From Ornithodoros turicata (Eukaryota > Arthropoda > Arachnida > Ixodida > Argasidae): a DNA stretch of 64,000 nucleotides. The position numbers were made by a program, and so were the translations under genes. This document shows positions 34,701 to 42,703 of this stretch, piece after piece; within the stretch, counting starts at the first letter, position 1, and every line of letters begins with the position of its first letter. The stretch is from NCBI RefSeq assembly GCF_037126465.1, contig NC_088204.1, forward strand, positions 22,760,804 through 22,824,803, read 5' to 3'. Under the pieces are notes generated by a model. That model had not been told where the DNA came from, did no database searches, and saw only the letters and a program-made list of their open reading frames with translations.

Positions 34701-35666
34701 TCGGGAAGCTCGATCGTGCACCCAATCCGCTTCGGTTTTAAGCGCGTTAGTTTTAAGTCGACACATTGGACGTCGTTCGAGGTGAAACCAGACCCTTCTC
34801 TCGCATAGTTTTCAACGCGTTGCGAGGATTCTGCGATAGCAGCATTTATCGCACCTTCGATTTCTTGACGGTTATGAACCACTCTCATGTGAAGGTTCAC
34901 GTGAAGGAGATGAGAAGTCAACCCGTCGGCTCCGTCCTTAACCATGAGCGCTTTCGAGCACAGACAAAATTTGAAAGGCATGGGATAAGCTTCGAGGACG
35001 CGCGCGATTACTGGAGCTATGCTCGGTAGATAGAGTCGCAAATCGTCGACGTTGTCGTCGTGCGGGGAGCAGAGAAGCGTGTACCTAGTAGCCGTTCCGT
35101 CGAATGCCTCGTCTGTGACAAAAAAAGGAAGGAATCGTCTCTCCGTGACGGAGGGATGATTCTCTACGACGTGTTCTCGCAATTCAATGATTCTACGACC
35201 CTGGACAGGCTCAGCTTCGTTTTGAAATTCTGGACTTGCACCTGGTGATTCATCTCTAGCCCTACCAGACAGAGGAATGAAATCTGCATAGGACTGATCC
35301 CCTTCCCACATGAGCAATTCGTCTGCATTGTCGTGCCCATCTAGGGGTTCGTCGTCGTCGTCGTCGTCATCCGTTTCAGGTATTACGAAAGGAGGACTAC
35401 TGACTCTGTCGTCGTCATCTGAAAGGACGACTGGGCTGTTACCGAGATTCTCTATTCTAGCTTCGTGCTCTCTTTCTACGGCCACGAGCATGGCATCGAT
35501 GGGGTCGTACTGACATACGAGACAGCGCGGCACTGCGGTCAAACAAAATCAGTACGAGATTCCCCCTCACGAAACAATGCTCACTTTTCCATTCAGTTGA
35601 GGAACGCTTGAGATTGATGATGAGAGAAAGGATGGGATGAGTCCCTGTGTGTGTGTTCAGTGTCAT
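31706..35666 (-). CDS. PolB: Protein-primed family B DNA polymerase (Polinton PolB)
   Basis: Replicates the element. Main exon 35532-31706 encodes about 1275 residues. Counted in that frame: acidic N-terminal run near 57-67; a C/H region (ENECFKYSVLALL near 302); a C2H2-like finger (CEKC...H...C, 416-435); exonuclease I LDTES (470-474), II HNLQYD (611) and III around YVTLDTCQ (757); motif A DVNSLYPYA (857), motif B SNSTFGKS (1022), motif C YSDTDS (1117). An endonuclease VII-like CxxC...HHDH...CxxCN module sits at 558-601. The main frame has no ATG at its 5' edge. A 52-nt GT-AG intron (35584-35533) would join it in phase to a short exon with Met at 35664-35666; another intron (35745-35690) would lie in the leader. 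Confidence 0.93.
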
Positions 35667-35689
35667 GCGGTGACAGCGGCTATTGGTTC

Positions 35690-35745
35690 CTGAAAAACAA
35701 TGTCATACATAGAATACACTCTCACAGCAGAGACGGTCAACTTAC
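35690..35745 (-). other. Predicted leader intron of PolB (56 nt)
   Basis: On the minus strand, AAT|GTAAGT at the 5' side and TTGTTTTTCAG at the 3' side. Size matches the other short introns of this element (57 and 52 nt). It also interrupts a small 65-codon frame starting at 35934, which may be spurious because its Met lies upstream of the TATA box. Confidence 0.5.
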
Positions 35746-35824
35746 ATTCTGCTCCACGAAACGCCTCGCGTCGTGGATGGATGCCCCTTGTGGGCTTTCG
35801 ATCAATCGTCGTAGAACCAGCGCA

Positions 35825-35833
35825 CCTTTTATA
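35825..35833 (-). promoter_or_regulatory. TATA box for PolB
   Basis: Minus-strand TATAAAAGG lies about 160 bp upstream of the predicted PolB Met, with the start site expected near 35803 and a short leader intron following. Confidence 0.55.
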
Positions 35834-36011
35834 GTCGCTACACCGCTCTCCTCCTCGTCCTCGCATTGCGACGGTGTCGTCTGTACTTTGACCACCCCGC
35901 CTTCCGTCTTTCGCGCCTTTTTGCGATGTCGCATATGACAATGATAATACCATCGACGTTGAATAAAACATTACACTATTTTCTAGCTAACACTCTGGGC
36001 CGACTTGTATA

Positions 36012-36100
36012 TGATGACGAGAAGACCCAGAGTGGGATTCGAACCCAGGATCCTTCTACACTGGGCGCGACACACTAACCACCAGTCTAATTCGTGCTGC
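36012..36100 (-). other. tRNA-like fragment between divergent genes
   Basis: Minus strand has A-box-like TAGACTGGTGGTTAGTG and B-box GGTTCGAATCCCA, about 45 bp apart as in a tRNA-like pol III promoter. A complete cloverleaf with matching acceptor arms cannot be made. Either a SINE remnant or a captured tRNA-like promoter. Confidence 0.5.
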
Positions 36101-36142
36101 GTGACGTTTTTCGTATTGCGGGGTTCGTGTCTACACACGTCA

Positions 36143-36310
36143 CAACATGTTCAAACACGTCCAAACATGTTCAGACACGTTCAATGACGTCATAGAGAGG
36201 GTGAGAGGAACGAGTGTGTCCAGGGGCGACTTCGCCGCCCGTGTCTGAACACGTCCAAACATGTTCAAACACGTCTTAACATGTTCAAACACGTTCAATG
36301 ACGTCATAGA
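36143..36310 (+). promoter_or_regulatory. Phased decamer arrays (p53-site-like) plus two TGACGTCA
   Basis: Two arrays in exact 10-bp phase: four decamers from 36143 and five from 36247, alternating AAACATGTTC-type and AAACACGTYY-type. Each array is followed by TGACGTCATAGAGAG. AAACATGTTC at 36163 and 36257 fits the p53-family half-site RRRCWWGYYY. The arrays lie between the divergent PolB and Cys/His gene promoters. Regulatory function is inferred. Confidence 0.5.
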
Positions 36311-36331
36311 GAGTGAGAGGCAAAGCTTTAC

Positions 36332-36364
36332 TATAAATGTCGAAGCGAATGGTCGATCGTCATT
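36332..36364 (+). promoter_or_regulatory. TATA plus initiator for the spliced Cys/His gene
   Basis: TATAAAT at 36332-36338 and TCATT at 36360, 28 bp apart; the Met codon is at 36370, leaving an extremely short leader. Confidence 0.6.
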
Positions 36365-36369
36365 CCATC

Positions 36370-37024
36370 ATGATCAGCTTGGTAGATCCTCGTAAGTAAT
36401 ACCCATGACGTCATCATCGCCGAAATGTTTGAAGAGTTTCGTTTCCAGTGTACAACACTTTTGCTGCGCGTGAAGTCGGTTTTTTCCCGCCTCACATATT
36501 TCGGGAGATTGGCAGCGCCCGCTTCTTCTGCACCAATTGTGGTGGATTGTGGTCCAAAGGTACGCTTCCTCGTTATTTTTTTAATACGTTCTATAACCAG
36601 TCACATTTTTTTCAGAGCAAAAGCATTGGACGGACCGATTGATTCGCCCGTTTCTCGGTTGTCGGACGGTACCGTTCGACGTACGTTGCGAAGGACTTCG
36701 ACTATTGAAGGAAGATGGAGAAGATGGACCATCAGTGTCACTCTGTGACTGAAGAAGATTGTACGTGTGTGTGTTTGAGTTAAAAAAACACGCGTTTCTC
36801 ACACTCCTTTCGTTGCAGATTACGAATGGCTACTGACGGGAGATCTACCCCTGGTCCTAACCTTCAAGCCTCCTCCAAAGACCTTCTTTTTGCGAATCGG
36901 CGATCAACTGACTACCTGTCGCTGCGGTGGACTCTGGTCGAGAAACCCCAGCCATTGGTTAGACTCGAGCCTTCGTCCGTATTTGGGCTGCCTTCCCGGC
37001 TACGAAACCAAAGCTGGAGCCTAA
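36370..37024 (+). CDS. Spliced Polinton gene with duplicated Cys/His module, unknown
   Basis: Exon 1 36370-36391 (donor GTAAGT), exon 2 36449-36559 (donor GTACGC), exon 3 from 36616; introns end TTTCCAG and TTTTTTCAG. In this frame exons 2-3 encode CxxCGGLWS, HW four residues later, then IRPFLGC. Exon 4 (36819-37024, acceptor GTTGCAG) encodes a second copy: CxCGGLWS, HW, LRPYLGC, with the same spacing. Exon 3 meets TGA at 36752. A donor-like GTGACT at 36747 would skip that stop and keep exon 4 in frame, so one- and two-module products are possible. AATAAA follows at 37040. I do not recognise the family; a metal-binding role is inferred from the cysteines. Confidence 0.65.
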
Positions 37025-37078
37025 TTTTTGTGTAACGAGAAATAAAAAAAGGTTGTCTACTCTCATTCCGTCTCAGTC

Positions 37079-37252
37079 ATGATGACGCCCGAGCAGAGGT
37101 TTGCCACCTTTGTGCAAACGCGAATGTATCGGGACTTGCTGCGATTACGCGATTATATTCACGGCGATAGCTGCGAGGGAGACTTTCGCTCGATTCTCAA
37201 GACGATACCCTACGTCTGTTCACCGTCAGTGGGAAGATTGCAAAGAAAATGA
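37079..37252 (+). CDS. Polinton small ORF A, 57 aa, unknown
   Basis: Met codons at 37079 and 37082 lie a few nt after an initiator-like TCAGT (37073), itself 32 bp from AATAAAAAAAGG. The product is helical and charged (QRFATFVQTRMYRDLLRLRD). Its TGA overlaps the start of ORF B as ATGA. No family recognised. It may instead be joined to ORF B by frameshift or splicing. Confidence 0.45.
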   Translation: MMTPEQRFATFVQTRMYRDLLRLRDYIHGDSCEGDFRSILKTIPYVCSPSVGRLQRK

Positions 37253-37476
37253 AGCGTTTCGTAGATTACAAGCTCGAGCTGTTGGAAAAGTATAGACGAG
37301 GAGAGACAGTCGACCCGTGTCTCATCAACGCGGGTTTCAACCGACCTATCGTCCGTCGCTACTGGCTTCTCCACACATCCCTCGACGTCACGGTGCAGAC
37401 CGGCGACGACGACGGCGGTGAGCGTCGGGTCAGCACGTTGGAAGATCGTCTCGCAAGGGTCTTGTGTATGTCGTGA
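37249..37476 (+). CDS. Polinton small ORF B, 75 aa, unknown
   Basis: Starts within the stop of ORF A (ATGA). Basic N-terminal helix (KRFVDYKLELLEKYRRGE), then NRPIVRRYWLL and an acidic DDDGG segment. AATAAA follows at 37482, and the protease gene converges from the other strand 20 bp away. Confidence 0.5.
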   Translation: MKRFVDYKLELLEKYRRGETVDPCLINAGFNRPIVRRYWLLHTSLDVTVQTGDDDGGERRVSTLEDRLARVLCMS

Positions 37477-37496
37477 AAAAATAAATAGTCTATTTT

Positions 37497-37937
37497 TTAC
37501 GAAACGAGTTCGCTCACGAGGAGACGTTTTATTGTTTCGTCATTCTCTTCGAGGTTACAGGAAAACATGGATACACAACTTTTCAAGCTGTAGCGTTTCG
37601 ACATGCGCGTGGCTACGTAGATACAAAAAAGCCCGCAGTAAGGCGAAAAAGGCGATTGAATACACTTGTCGTTATACTCGTCCACTACAGGTAAAGTCTT
37701 TCGAAGGTTTGCTTCGATGGGGGGAAGTCCGTAGCTGTCGAAAAACACGGCAGACCCGTCGTAGTTTTTCAGGTAGAGCACCCAGTGCTGCCCGCGCCTT
37801 CTTCGCTCTTCCGTATTGATGATTAAATAACCGGGCTTGCGTAAAACGAAGGCTTCGTCGGAAGCGCAAATGCCTCTCAGCATGGAGGAAGCGAGGGGGT
37901 TCAGGGACACGAGTTCCAAGATGTCGCTCTCGTACAT
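37497..37937 (-). CDS. Adenain-like cysteine protease (virion maturation)
   Basis: 146 residues. The expected catalytic order is seen: His51 in GQHWVLY, Asp67 in FFDSYG, Gln94 and Cys101 in SPYCGLFC. In this family the protease cleaves capsid precursors. Size is a little under that of typical family members, but the core is complete. It is the last gene of the minus-strand block; its Met lies 6 nt after the stop of the major capsid gene. All catalytic residues are present. Confidence 0.88.
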   Translation of the reverse strand: MYESDILELVSLNPLASSMLRGICASDEAFVLRKPGYLIINTEERRRRGQHWVLYLKNYDGSAVFFDSYGLPPIEANLRKTLPVVDEYNDKCIQSPFSPYCGLFCIYVATRMSKRYSLKSCVSMFSCNLEENDETIKRLLVSELVS

Positions 37938-37943
37938 CTTTTC

Positions 37944-39242
37944 TTATGGGAAGGTGACCGTACGGTCCTTGTCGACGTACATGAGCTTGGGACACTCGGA
38001 AATCAAGAGGACGGTGACCGCGTGTGGAAGGGCTTTAGCGAAGCGTAATTGCAGGCGAACGTTTCCTTTTCGCCACTCGTTCAAATGCGAAGGAGAAGAA
38101 CACTTGTCCACGTCCAAGTTGAAGTAGAGAAGGAACCCGTTCGTTTTAAATCGCTCGTAGCTATACTTGAAATGTTTCTCTCCCAGTTCTTGCAAGAAGT
38201 TAAAGTAGGGAATTTTGACGAGGTCGTTCTGAAAGTCGTACTCGGCTCGCACTTGCTGGCCGTCCACGGAGAGCATCGAATGAGACAGGTCGTAATGACG
38301 GAATTTGTAGGGGTTCGATTGGATGTCGCCGAGAAAGTCGGACGTGGCGAGCAGGGCGACGCATAATTTGGAAGGTACCCTTTCGGGGTAAACGTTTTCA
38401 AAGTGAGCGTCCAAGCTCCCGGCACTCAAGCTCCGCACCTTGGTTTCCAATCCGCGTAACACGTAGATGGCCGGCGTGGTCTGAAGCCGCCGCTCGTATT
38501 CCAAAAACAGGGAAGGTGCCAGCGTCACCTTTTTCAAGTGTAACGTCATTTCTTTAATGTCCACCTCGTAATTGTACGTTTTCTTGTCTTTGGGGACCGA
38601 TACGAGTTTAAATTCGTCGTTGTTTAACAGGAAAACGACGCGAATTTCGACGGCAGGTACCATCAGGCGCGGCTGTTGAAACAGGTCGGTATTGATCTGT
38701 CCGACCAGGTTAAAGTATTTTCCACCCTTCGTCGCTTCGTAACGTTGTTTCGGACCGCGAGACGAGACGTCGTAATCGTCCTTTAAATGTTCGTCGTCCT
38801 CGACATAAAGTCCAGCCGCGTGCACTGTTTCTTGAGCCGCGGGCGTGGAATGAAGCACGACGTCCAAAATACTCCTGTAGGCGTACAACTCGTTGGAACT
38901 GACGAGTTTGTTGTTCGCGTAAACGGTGACCGTCTTAAACATGCCGCTCAACAGGTGGTTTATTGGGAAAACGACATCTTTCTCGTCCATTTCTTCCCCG
39001 TCGTCGCGAACAATGCGCACGGTCAAAGACACGAAACTGCCGTAGAGATCCAAGTGTGCCCTTTGCAAATTTTGAATACAAAATTCGATCACGGAATTAT
39101 TTACCCCGTTGACCGGATAAAAAAGTTGGTACGAAGTATCTTCCACGCCGTATTGAATGGAAGGGGGTTCGAATATCATCACGTCACTCGTAAGACAATG
39201 CGGTGACCGTTGCGTCTGTATTTTTGCTTTCGTTGACGTCAT
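37944..39242 (-). CDS. MCP: Major capsid protein (double jelly-roll, hexon-like)
   Basis: 432 residues. Features of Polinton major capsid proteins: beta-rich, N-terminal SIQYGVEDTSYQLFYPVNG, FPINHLLSGMFKTVTVYANN and ELYAYRSILDVVLH, a mid region with VGQINTDLFQQPRLMVPAVE, and a C-terminal jelly-roll with FLLYFNLDVDKCSS. The frame is intact and the position next to protease and penton genes fits. It would build the icosahedral shell. Identification is by pattern and context; structure prediction would confirm. Confidence 0.85.
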   Translation of the reverse strand: MTSTKAKIQTQRSPHCLTSDVMIFEPPSIQYGVEDTSYQLFYPVNGVNNSVIEFCIQNLQRAHLDLYGSFVSLTVRIVRDDGEEMDEKDVVFPINHLLSGMFKTVTVYANNKLVSSNELYAYRSILDVVLHSTPAAQETVHAAGLYVEDDEHLKDDYDVSSRGPKQRYEATKGGKYFNLVGQINTDLFQQPRLMVPAVEIRVVFLLNNDEFKLVSVPKDKKTYNYEVDIKEMTLHLKKVTLAPSLFLEYERRLQTTPAIYVLRGLETKVRSLSAGSLDAHFENVYPERVPSKLCVALLATSDFLGDIQSNPYKFRHYDLSHSMLSVDGQQVRAEYDFQNDLVKIPYFNFLQELGEKHFKYSYERFKTNGFLLYFNLDVDKCSSPSHLNEWRKGNVRLQLRFAKALPHAVTVLLISECPKLMYVDKDRTVTFP

Positions 39243-39272
39243 GGCGGAGCGCGCGCAGCGGATGTGTGACCT

Positions 39273-39608
39273 TCACGGCCTACCAAAGATATCTGCAGGT
39301 GCGTCGTGTGTCGGCGCCTTTTGTTGTCTTTTGCGGCGTTTCTTTCCATTGTTGTTGTTGTTTCCAGAGCCCTCCATGGAATCCAGCACGTCTCTCCCCG
39401 TTGCTATGGCCGTCTTTTTTACTGCGCGCGATATTCCTTCGCCATCGGCCAAATTCCGCGCCAAGCGCTTCAACGTTCTCTTGGCGATCGGTTTTATTTG
39501 CTGCCACATGGGAACGATAAACTTGGATATGTTGCTCAACACACCGCCCCCTCGTTGGAAAAGGGGTCCCGTGTACACGGGAATTATTTTGGGGGAATTA
39601 CGGTACAT
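39273..39608 (-). CDS. Small virion protein, pVI/pX-like, 111 aa
   Basis: Contains IPVYTGPLFQRGGGVLSNI, an amphipathic basic helix (KPIAKRTLKRLARNLADGEG) and DVLDSMEGSG, then a basic NNNNNGKKRRKRQQK tail. Small basic proteins with a QRG-G motif followed by a lysine-rich amphipathic helix are regular members of Polinton/adintovirus structural blocks and are compared with adenovirus membrane-active or core proteins. Its start overlaps the penton stop by 11 nt. Exact homology not provable by eye. Confidence 0.65.
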   Translation of the reverse strand: MYRNSPKIIPVYTGPLFQRGGGVLSNISKFIVPMWQQIKPIAKRTLKRLARNLADGEGISRAVKKTAIATGRDVLDSMEGSGNNNNNGKKRRKRQQKAPTHDAPADIFGRP

Positions 39609-40872
39609 ATTTGAAATGCAACGTTAGATTGGTTCTGCCTTTGGACCGCAACGGCAAACGTCTTCCCGTTTCGTCCGCGAGAACGATCGTCACTGAGGGA
39701 ATTTCGAATTGAGACAGGTTAAAATACTGGATGTTATCTAACGTGTAGGTGACGACGTGCTTGTCTTTCTCGTAATAAAAGGGTAGTATTTTTAATATAG
39801 GTTTTTTCCCGCTCCCCACGTACGTGGGTTCCACGATATCCGTGTACACGATTATGTTGTGAAACGGGGGTTCCAGGAGTACCTCGACGGAGCTCGTAGC
39901 ATCCTCATCCCTTGTGAACACGGTACGCGATTCGAAGCCCAAAAGCACGGCCAGGTACTCGGAAAGTCTTAGGGTGGAGGTGCCCTCGGAAAGCCGAATT
40001 TTACATTTCTGTTCGGTTCCGTCGAAGCTGAAGCGCGCGCGTTCGCCTACGCGCTGATTAATCGCATTTAGAAGTGCTTGCGGCGTCGCATAATAGCCGG
40101 GAGGCAGATGTACTTGCAAAGATCGAGGAATTTTCGTCTTGATCGTGAAAGAAAATTGACGCGCTACGGGGAGAGAGACGCGTAGCGTTTCTTCGTGTCC
40201 CTCGACGGGTGTGAGATGTAGCAGCTTGACAAAGGGTTCCGGTACGTGCAACCCTTTCGGTGTTTTCAGAGAGTACACGTTATCCGCGAATTCTAGCGAG
40301 GCGTCCAGCTTGTGCGTCTGGAAATACTTGTTGAGTGTGTTCCGTAGGGACGTGGTTTCCGAATTCAGAGTGACGTCGCCGAAAGCGACGGGTGCGGCGT
40401 GCTCCAATAAGATGGAGGTGGCTTCGCGTTCGCTCAATTTGGGGGGTTTCACCGCACGACCTGCTTCGCGGGACGCTAGAGAGGCGTCGAGCGCCTGTGC
40501 GAGCCGAGGGTCCAGTTCCACGGCTTTCACGTCCACGGGTAAGACGAAGTCGTATCGCGATTTATTGTACGCGAAAGAAACGTCGAATTCCGAAAGGGCT
40601 TTTCCCAAATCCCTCTCGAGATCCGAGGTGACACGAAAAGTTCTGCCGGCTTCCACCGTGTCCTCGAAAGAAACCTCGATTTTCGCATCTTGCCTTTCGT
40701 ACCCGATATTTAAAAAATCGTTACTTATGCTGAGATCCATCAGACCGACTTTATACCGATTCGAGAGCTGAAGCGGACTATCGAAAGCTACCGTGAAGGC
40801 GTTGAGTTTATTCGAGGGAAACTTATCCATGCTGGCGTTCGAGAGCAGGTGGACGTAGATGTCCGACATCAT
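39598..40872 (-). CDS. Minor capsid protein (penton-like, single jelly-roll)
   Basis: Starts MMSDIYVHLLSNASMDKFPS with LNAFTVAFDSPLQLSNRYKV and GLMDLSI, the pattern of Polinton penton-like proteins (a vertex protein opening with LxSNAS and a N...F...L..P.L motif). 424 residues from the Met at 40872, intact. ATG overlaps the integrase stop (AAATGATG). Upstream open codons to 41001 are in the integrase region and are not needed. Confidence 0.83.
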   Translation of the reverse strand: MMSDIYVHLLSNASMDKFPSNKLNAFTVAFDSPLQLSNRYKVGLMDLSISNDFLNIGYERQDAKIEVSFEDTVEAGRTFRVTSDLERDLGKALSEFDVSFAYNKSRYDFVLPVDVKAVELDPRLAQALDASLASREAGRAVKPPKLSEREATSILLEHAAPVAFGDVTLNSETTSLRNTLNKYFQTHKLDASLEFADNVYSLKTPKGLHVPEPFVKLLHLTPVEGHEETLRVSLPVARQFSFTIKTKIPRSLQVHLPPGYYATPQALLNAINQRVGERARFSFDGTEQKCKIRLSEGTSTLRLSEYLAVLLGFESRTVFTRDEDATSSVEVLLEPPFHNIIVYTDIVEPTYVGSGKKPILKILPFYYEKDKHVVTYTLDNIQYFNLSQFEIPSVTIVLADETGRRLPLRSKGRTNLTLHFKYVP

Positions 40873-41912
40873 TTCCCAATCTTGACCACGTCGCTGCTCG
40901 GAACCCAACTGTCGTGTTCTTTGTCGTAACCGAACCAGCGAACCAAGGAGAAGCTCTGACCGTTCAGTTGCTTCTTTCTGAGCACTTTCGTTACTGGCCA
41001 AGGCTGATTGGCGTCTCGGGTTACGACGAGTACCTCCTCCGGGTAGAAAGATCCGTCCACTTCCTTACCCCGGTAATCTTCCAGGTGTACGACGGGAGGA
41101 GAGGTGTCTCTCAGGCGGGAGACGGTGAAAATCTGAGGCGACCAACTCCCTTCCGAGCTCTTATGAAAACCTTTTCTGTGAAGTAGGACCCTCACTTTAT
41201 CCCCCAGTTTGAGCTTCTTTTTCACGGAGGGTACGACGGGCTTCCCATTTATCTTATTGAACAGCTCCAATTCGTTTTCGGGCGTGACTTCGGACGGGCT
41301 GATGCCCAAAGTCCTGTGTTTGGTGGTGTTGTAGTCGCGCACGATCTTGGGAAGCGCGGAAACGAAGTGGTATTTTCCCGTTACTCTAAAATAACGGAAT
41401 ATTCTGTCGCGTAAAGTGCGTATGACGCGCTCTGCCTGCGACGCTTTGATTACTGGAGAGAAGGTAGAATACATCTGTACCTTCTTTCGTGAGAGATACT
41501 CCTTGACGGTCTTGTTGTAGAATTCCCCACCTCTGTCGCAAAAGATGCGTGTAGGTACGTTACCTCCCCGAAAAAGTCTTATCATGGCCCTTTTCATTTC
41601 GGCGGGGCGCTTCGTCTTTAGCGGGAGGGTGCGCAGAAAGCGGGAGAGGGAATCGATTGCCACGAGAATGTAGCGGTAGCCACCATTGAATCTCTTGTGA
41701 TTTGAAAAATCGGCGAGGTCCATTTGCCACACGTCGTTGATCTTGAGCGCGATGATGCGTCTCCTATTAAACTTTCTTCTGACCGGATGGTGGAGCGTGT
41801 AGGCATCCAGCTTTCTGAGAATGGCGAGAGCCTTCTTTTTGCTCAAGTGATGCGCTTTTCTATAGCGTTCCACACCCCCCAAACCACCCTCTGGTTTCTC
41901 ATATCCCTCCAT
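40869..41912 (-). CDS. INT: Retroviral-type integrase with chromodomain (c-integrase)
   Basis: 347 residues from the Met at 41912 (the frame extends to a TTG further up). The catalytic triad is complete with classical spacing: Asp65 in QMDLADFS, Asp126 in FCDRGGEF and Glu161 in ASQAERVIRTL, i.e. DD35E. N-terminal HH residues precede the core. The C-terminal 45 residues (RWFGYDKEHDSWVPSSDV) form a chromodomain-like segment that may steer insertion to chromatin. The enzyme joins element ends to the target, producing the 6-bp duplication seen here. Overlaps both neighbours. Confidence 0.93.
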   Translation of the reverse strand: MEGYEKPEGGLGGVERYRKAHHLSKKKALAILRKLDAYTLHHPVRRKFNRRRIIALKINDVWQMDLADFSNHKRFNGGYRYILVAIDSLSRFLRTLPLKTKRPAEMKRAMIRLFRGGNVPTRIFCDRGGEFYNKTVKEYLSRKKVQMYSTFSPVIKASQAERVIRTLRDRIFRYFRVTGKYHFVSALPKIVRDYNTTKHRTLGISPSEVTPENELELFNKINGKPVVPSVKKKLKLGDKVRVLLHRKGFHKSSEGSWSPQIFTVSRLRDTSPPVVHLEDYRGKEVDGSFYPEEVLVVTRDANQPWPVTKVLRKKQLNGQSFSLVRWFGYDKEHDSWVPSSDVVKIGK

Positions 41913-42375
41913 AAGTCGTCCACGCAATGGAGGCTTGCTGCTGCTGCTGCTGCTGTTGAGGCTCGCGAGATTTGGGTAGAGAAATCAGACGCAATAGTTT
42001 CGAGACTTTGGGGAACCAGGAAGGTTTCTTTCCCGTTTTACGTTGCAACAAATAATTGACGAGTTCGTAAACGGAGGAGTGTCTGATGGGCTTGCCCGAC
42101 ACGGAGACACAACCCTCGCGATCCCAGGAAAGAACCTTCTTTAATTCCGAGACGACCCTTTCCGCTTCCTCTTCGTCCACCTCTGGAGAGAGGAGCGAAT
42201 AGTCAAAGTCATTTGTAGCGTCGGACGCCTTGTTTTTATTGTCGTAGGGGTCAAATCCGTACTGCTTGAGTATACGATACAGTGCTTGCAGTATGAGTTT
42301 CACTTTGACGTCGTCACTCTCCTTCGAGGAAAGAATGTTTCCGATGGAGGTGGTCACTTCAATTCTCTTGGCCAT
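41899..42375 (-). CDS. Polinton small protein, 158 aa, poly-Q C terminus
   Basis: Basic start (MAKRIEVTTSIGNILSSKES), an acidic middle (SPEVDEEEAERVVSELKKVL), SVYELVNYLLQRKTGKK and an eight-glutamine run near the end coded by imperfect CAG repeats. No family recognised. It overlaps the integrase start by 14 nt and the preceding small gene by 17 nt, so it is translated from the same tight block. Confidence 0.7.
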   Translation of the reverse strand: MAKRIEVTTSIGNILSSKESDDVKVKLILQALYRILKQYGFDPYDNKNKASDATNDFDYSLLSPEVDEEEAERVVSELKKVLSWDREGCVSVSGKPIRHSSVYELVNYLLQRKTGKKPSWFPKVSKLLRLISLPKSREPQQQQQQQQASIAWTTYGGI

Positions 42376-42703
42376 TGGCGAAAAGGTTCAACACGGCGGA
42401 AAGCAGGAGAGGAACCACCGACGAAAGAACGCCCTGTCCTCGCTGCTGAGACAGATAGCGCTTCAAACGTTGCGGATTCTTGTGAATCTTTTTGTAGGCG
42501 AGCCGTCGTAAAAAGCGTTTGTGCTTCTTCAAACGCGCGAACGTATCTGGAGCTAGAGCCACCTTTCCGTTCAATACATTGAGGCAAATTTCGGAGAGGT
42601 GTTTCATGTCGGACGAGGACGAACGTCTCAAGACGTCGCGGCGGCGTGGAGGGGGTAGAGTGGAGAGTACTTTGAGTAAAGTGAGGTGAGGGCGGAGATT
42701 CAT
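42359..42703 (-). CDS. Small basic protein, adenovirus pX-like type, 114 aa
   Basis: Middle motif LSEICLNVLNGKVAL followed by a Lys/Arg-rich helix (KKHKRFLRRLAYKK) and a hydrophobic end (GVLSSVVPLLLSAVLNLF). This layout is seen in small structural proteins encoded beside the ATPase in Polintons and adintoviruses. Starts on an ATGA shared with the ATPase stop. The assignment is by architecture only. Confidence 0.6.
   Translation of the reverse strand: MNLRPHLTLLKVLSTLPPPRRRDVLRRSSSSDMKHLSEICLNVLNGKVALAPDTFARLKKHKRFLRRLAYKKIHKNPQRLKRYLSQQRGQGVLSSVVPLLLSAVLNLFANGQEN

Noticed and set aside
35746..35934. 65-codon minus-strand frame upstream of PolB, with a donor at its end
   Set aside because: Its Met lies upstream of the TATA box; the donor is better explained as a leader intron of PolB. 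Kept only as an alternative.
38787..39206. 139-codon plus-strand frame
   Set aside because: Antisense to the major capsid gene.
40211..40771. 186-codon plus-strand frame
   Set aside because: Antisense to the penton-like gene; Ser/Arg-rich, no domain.
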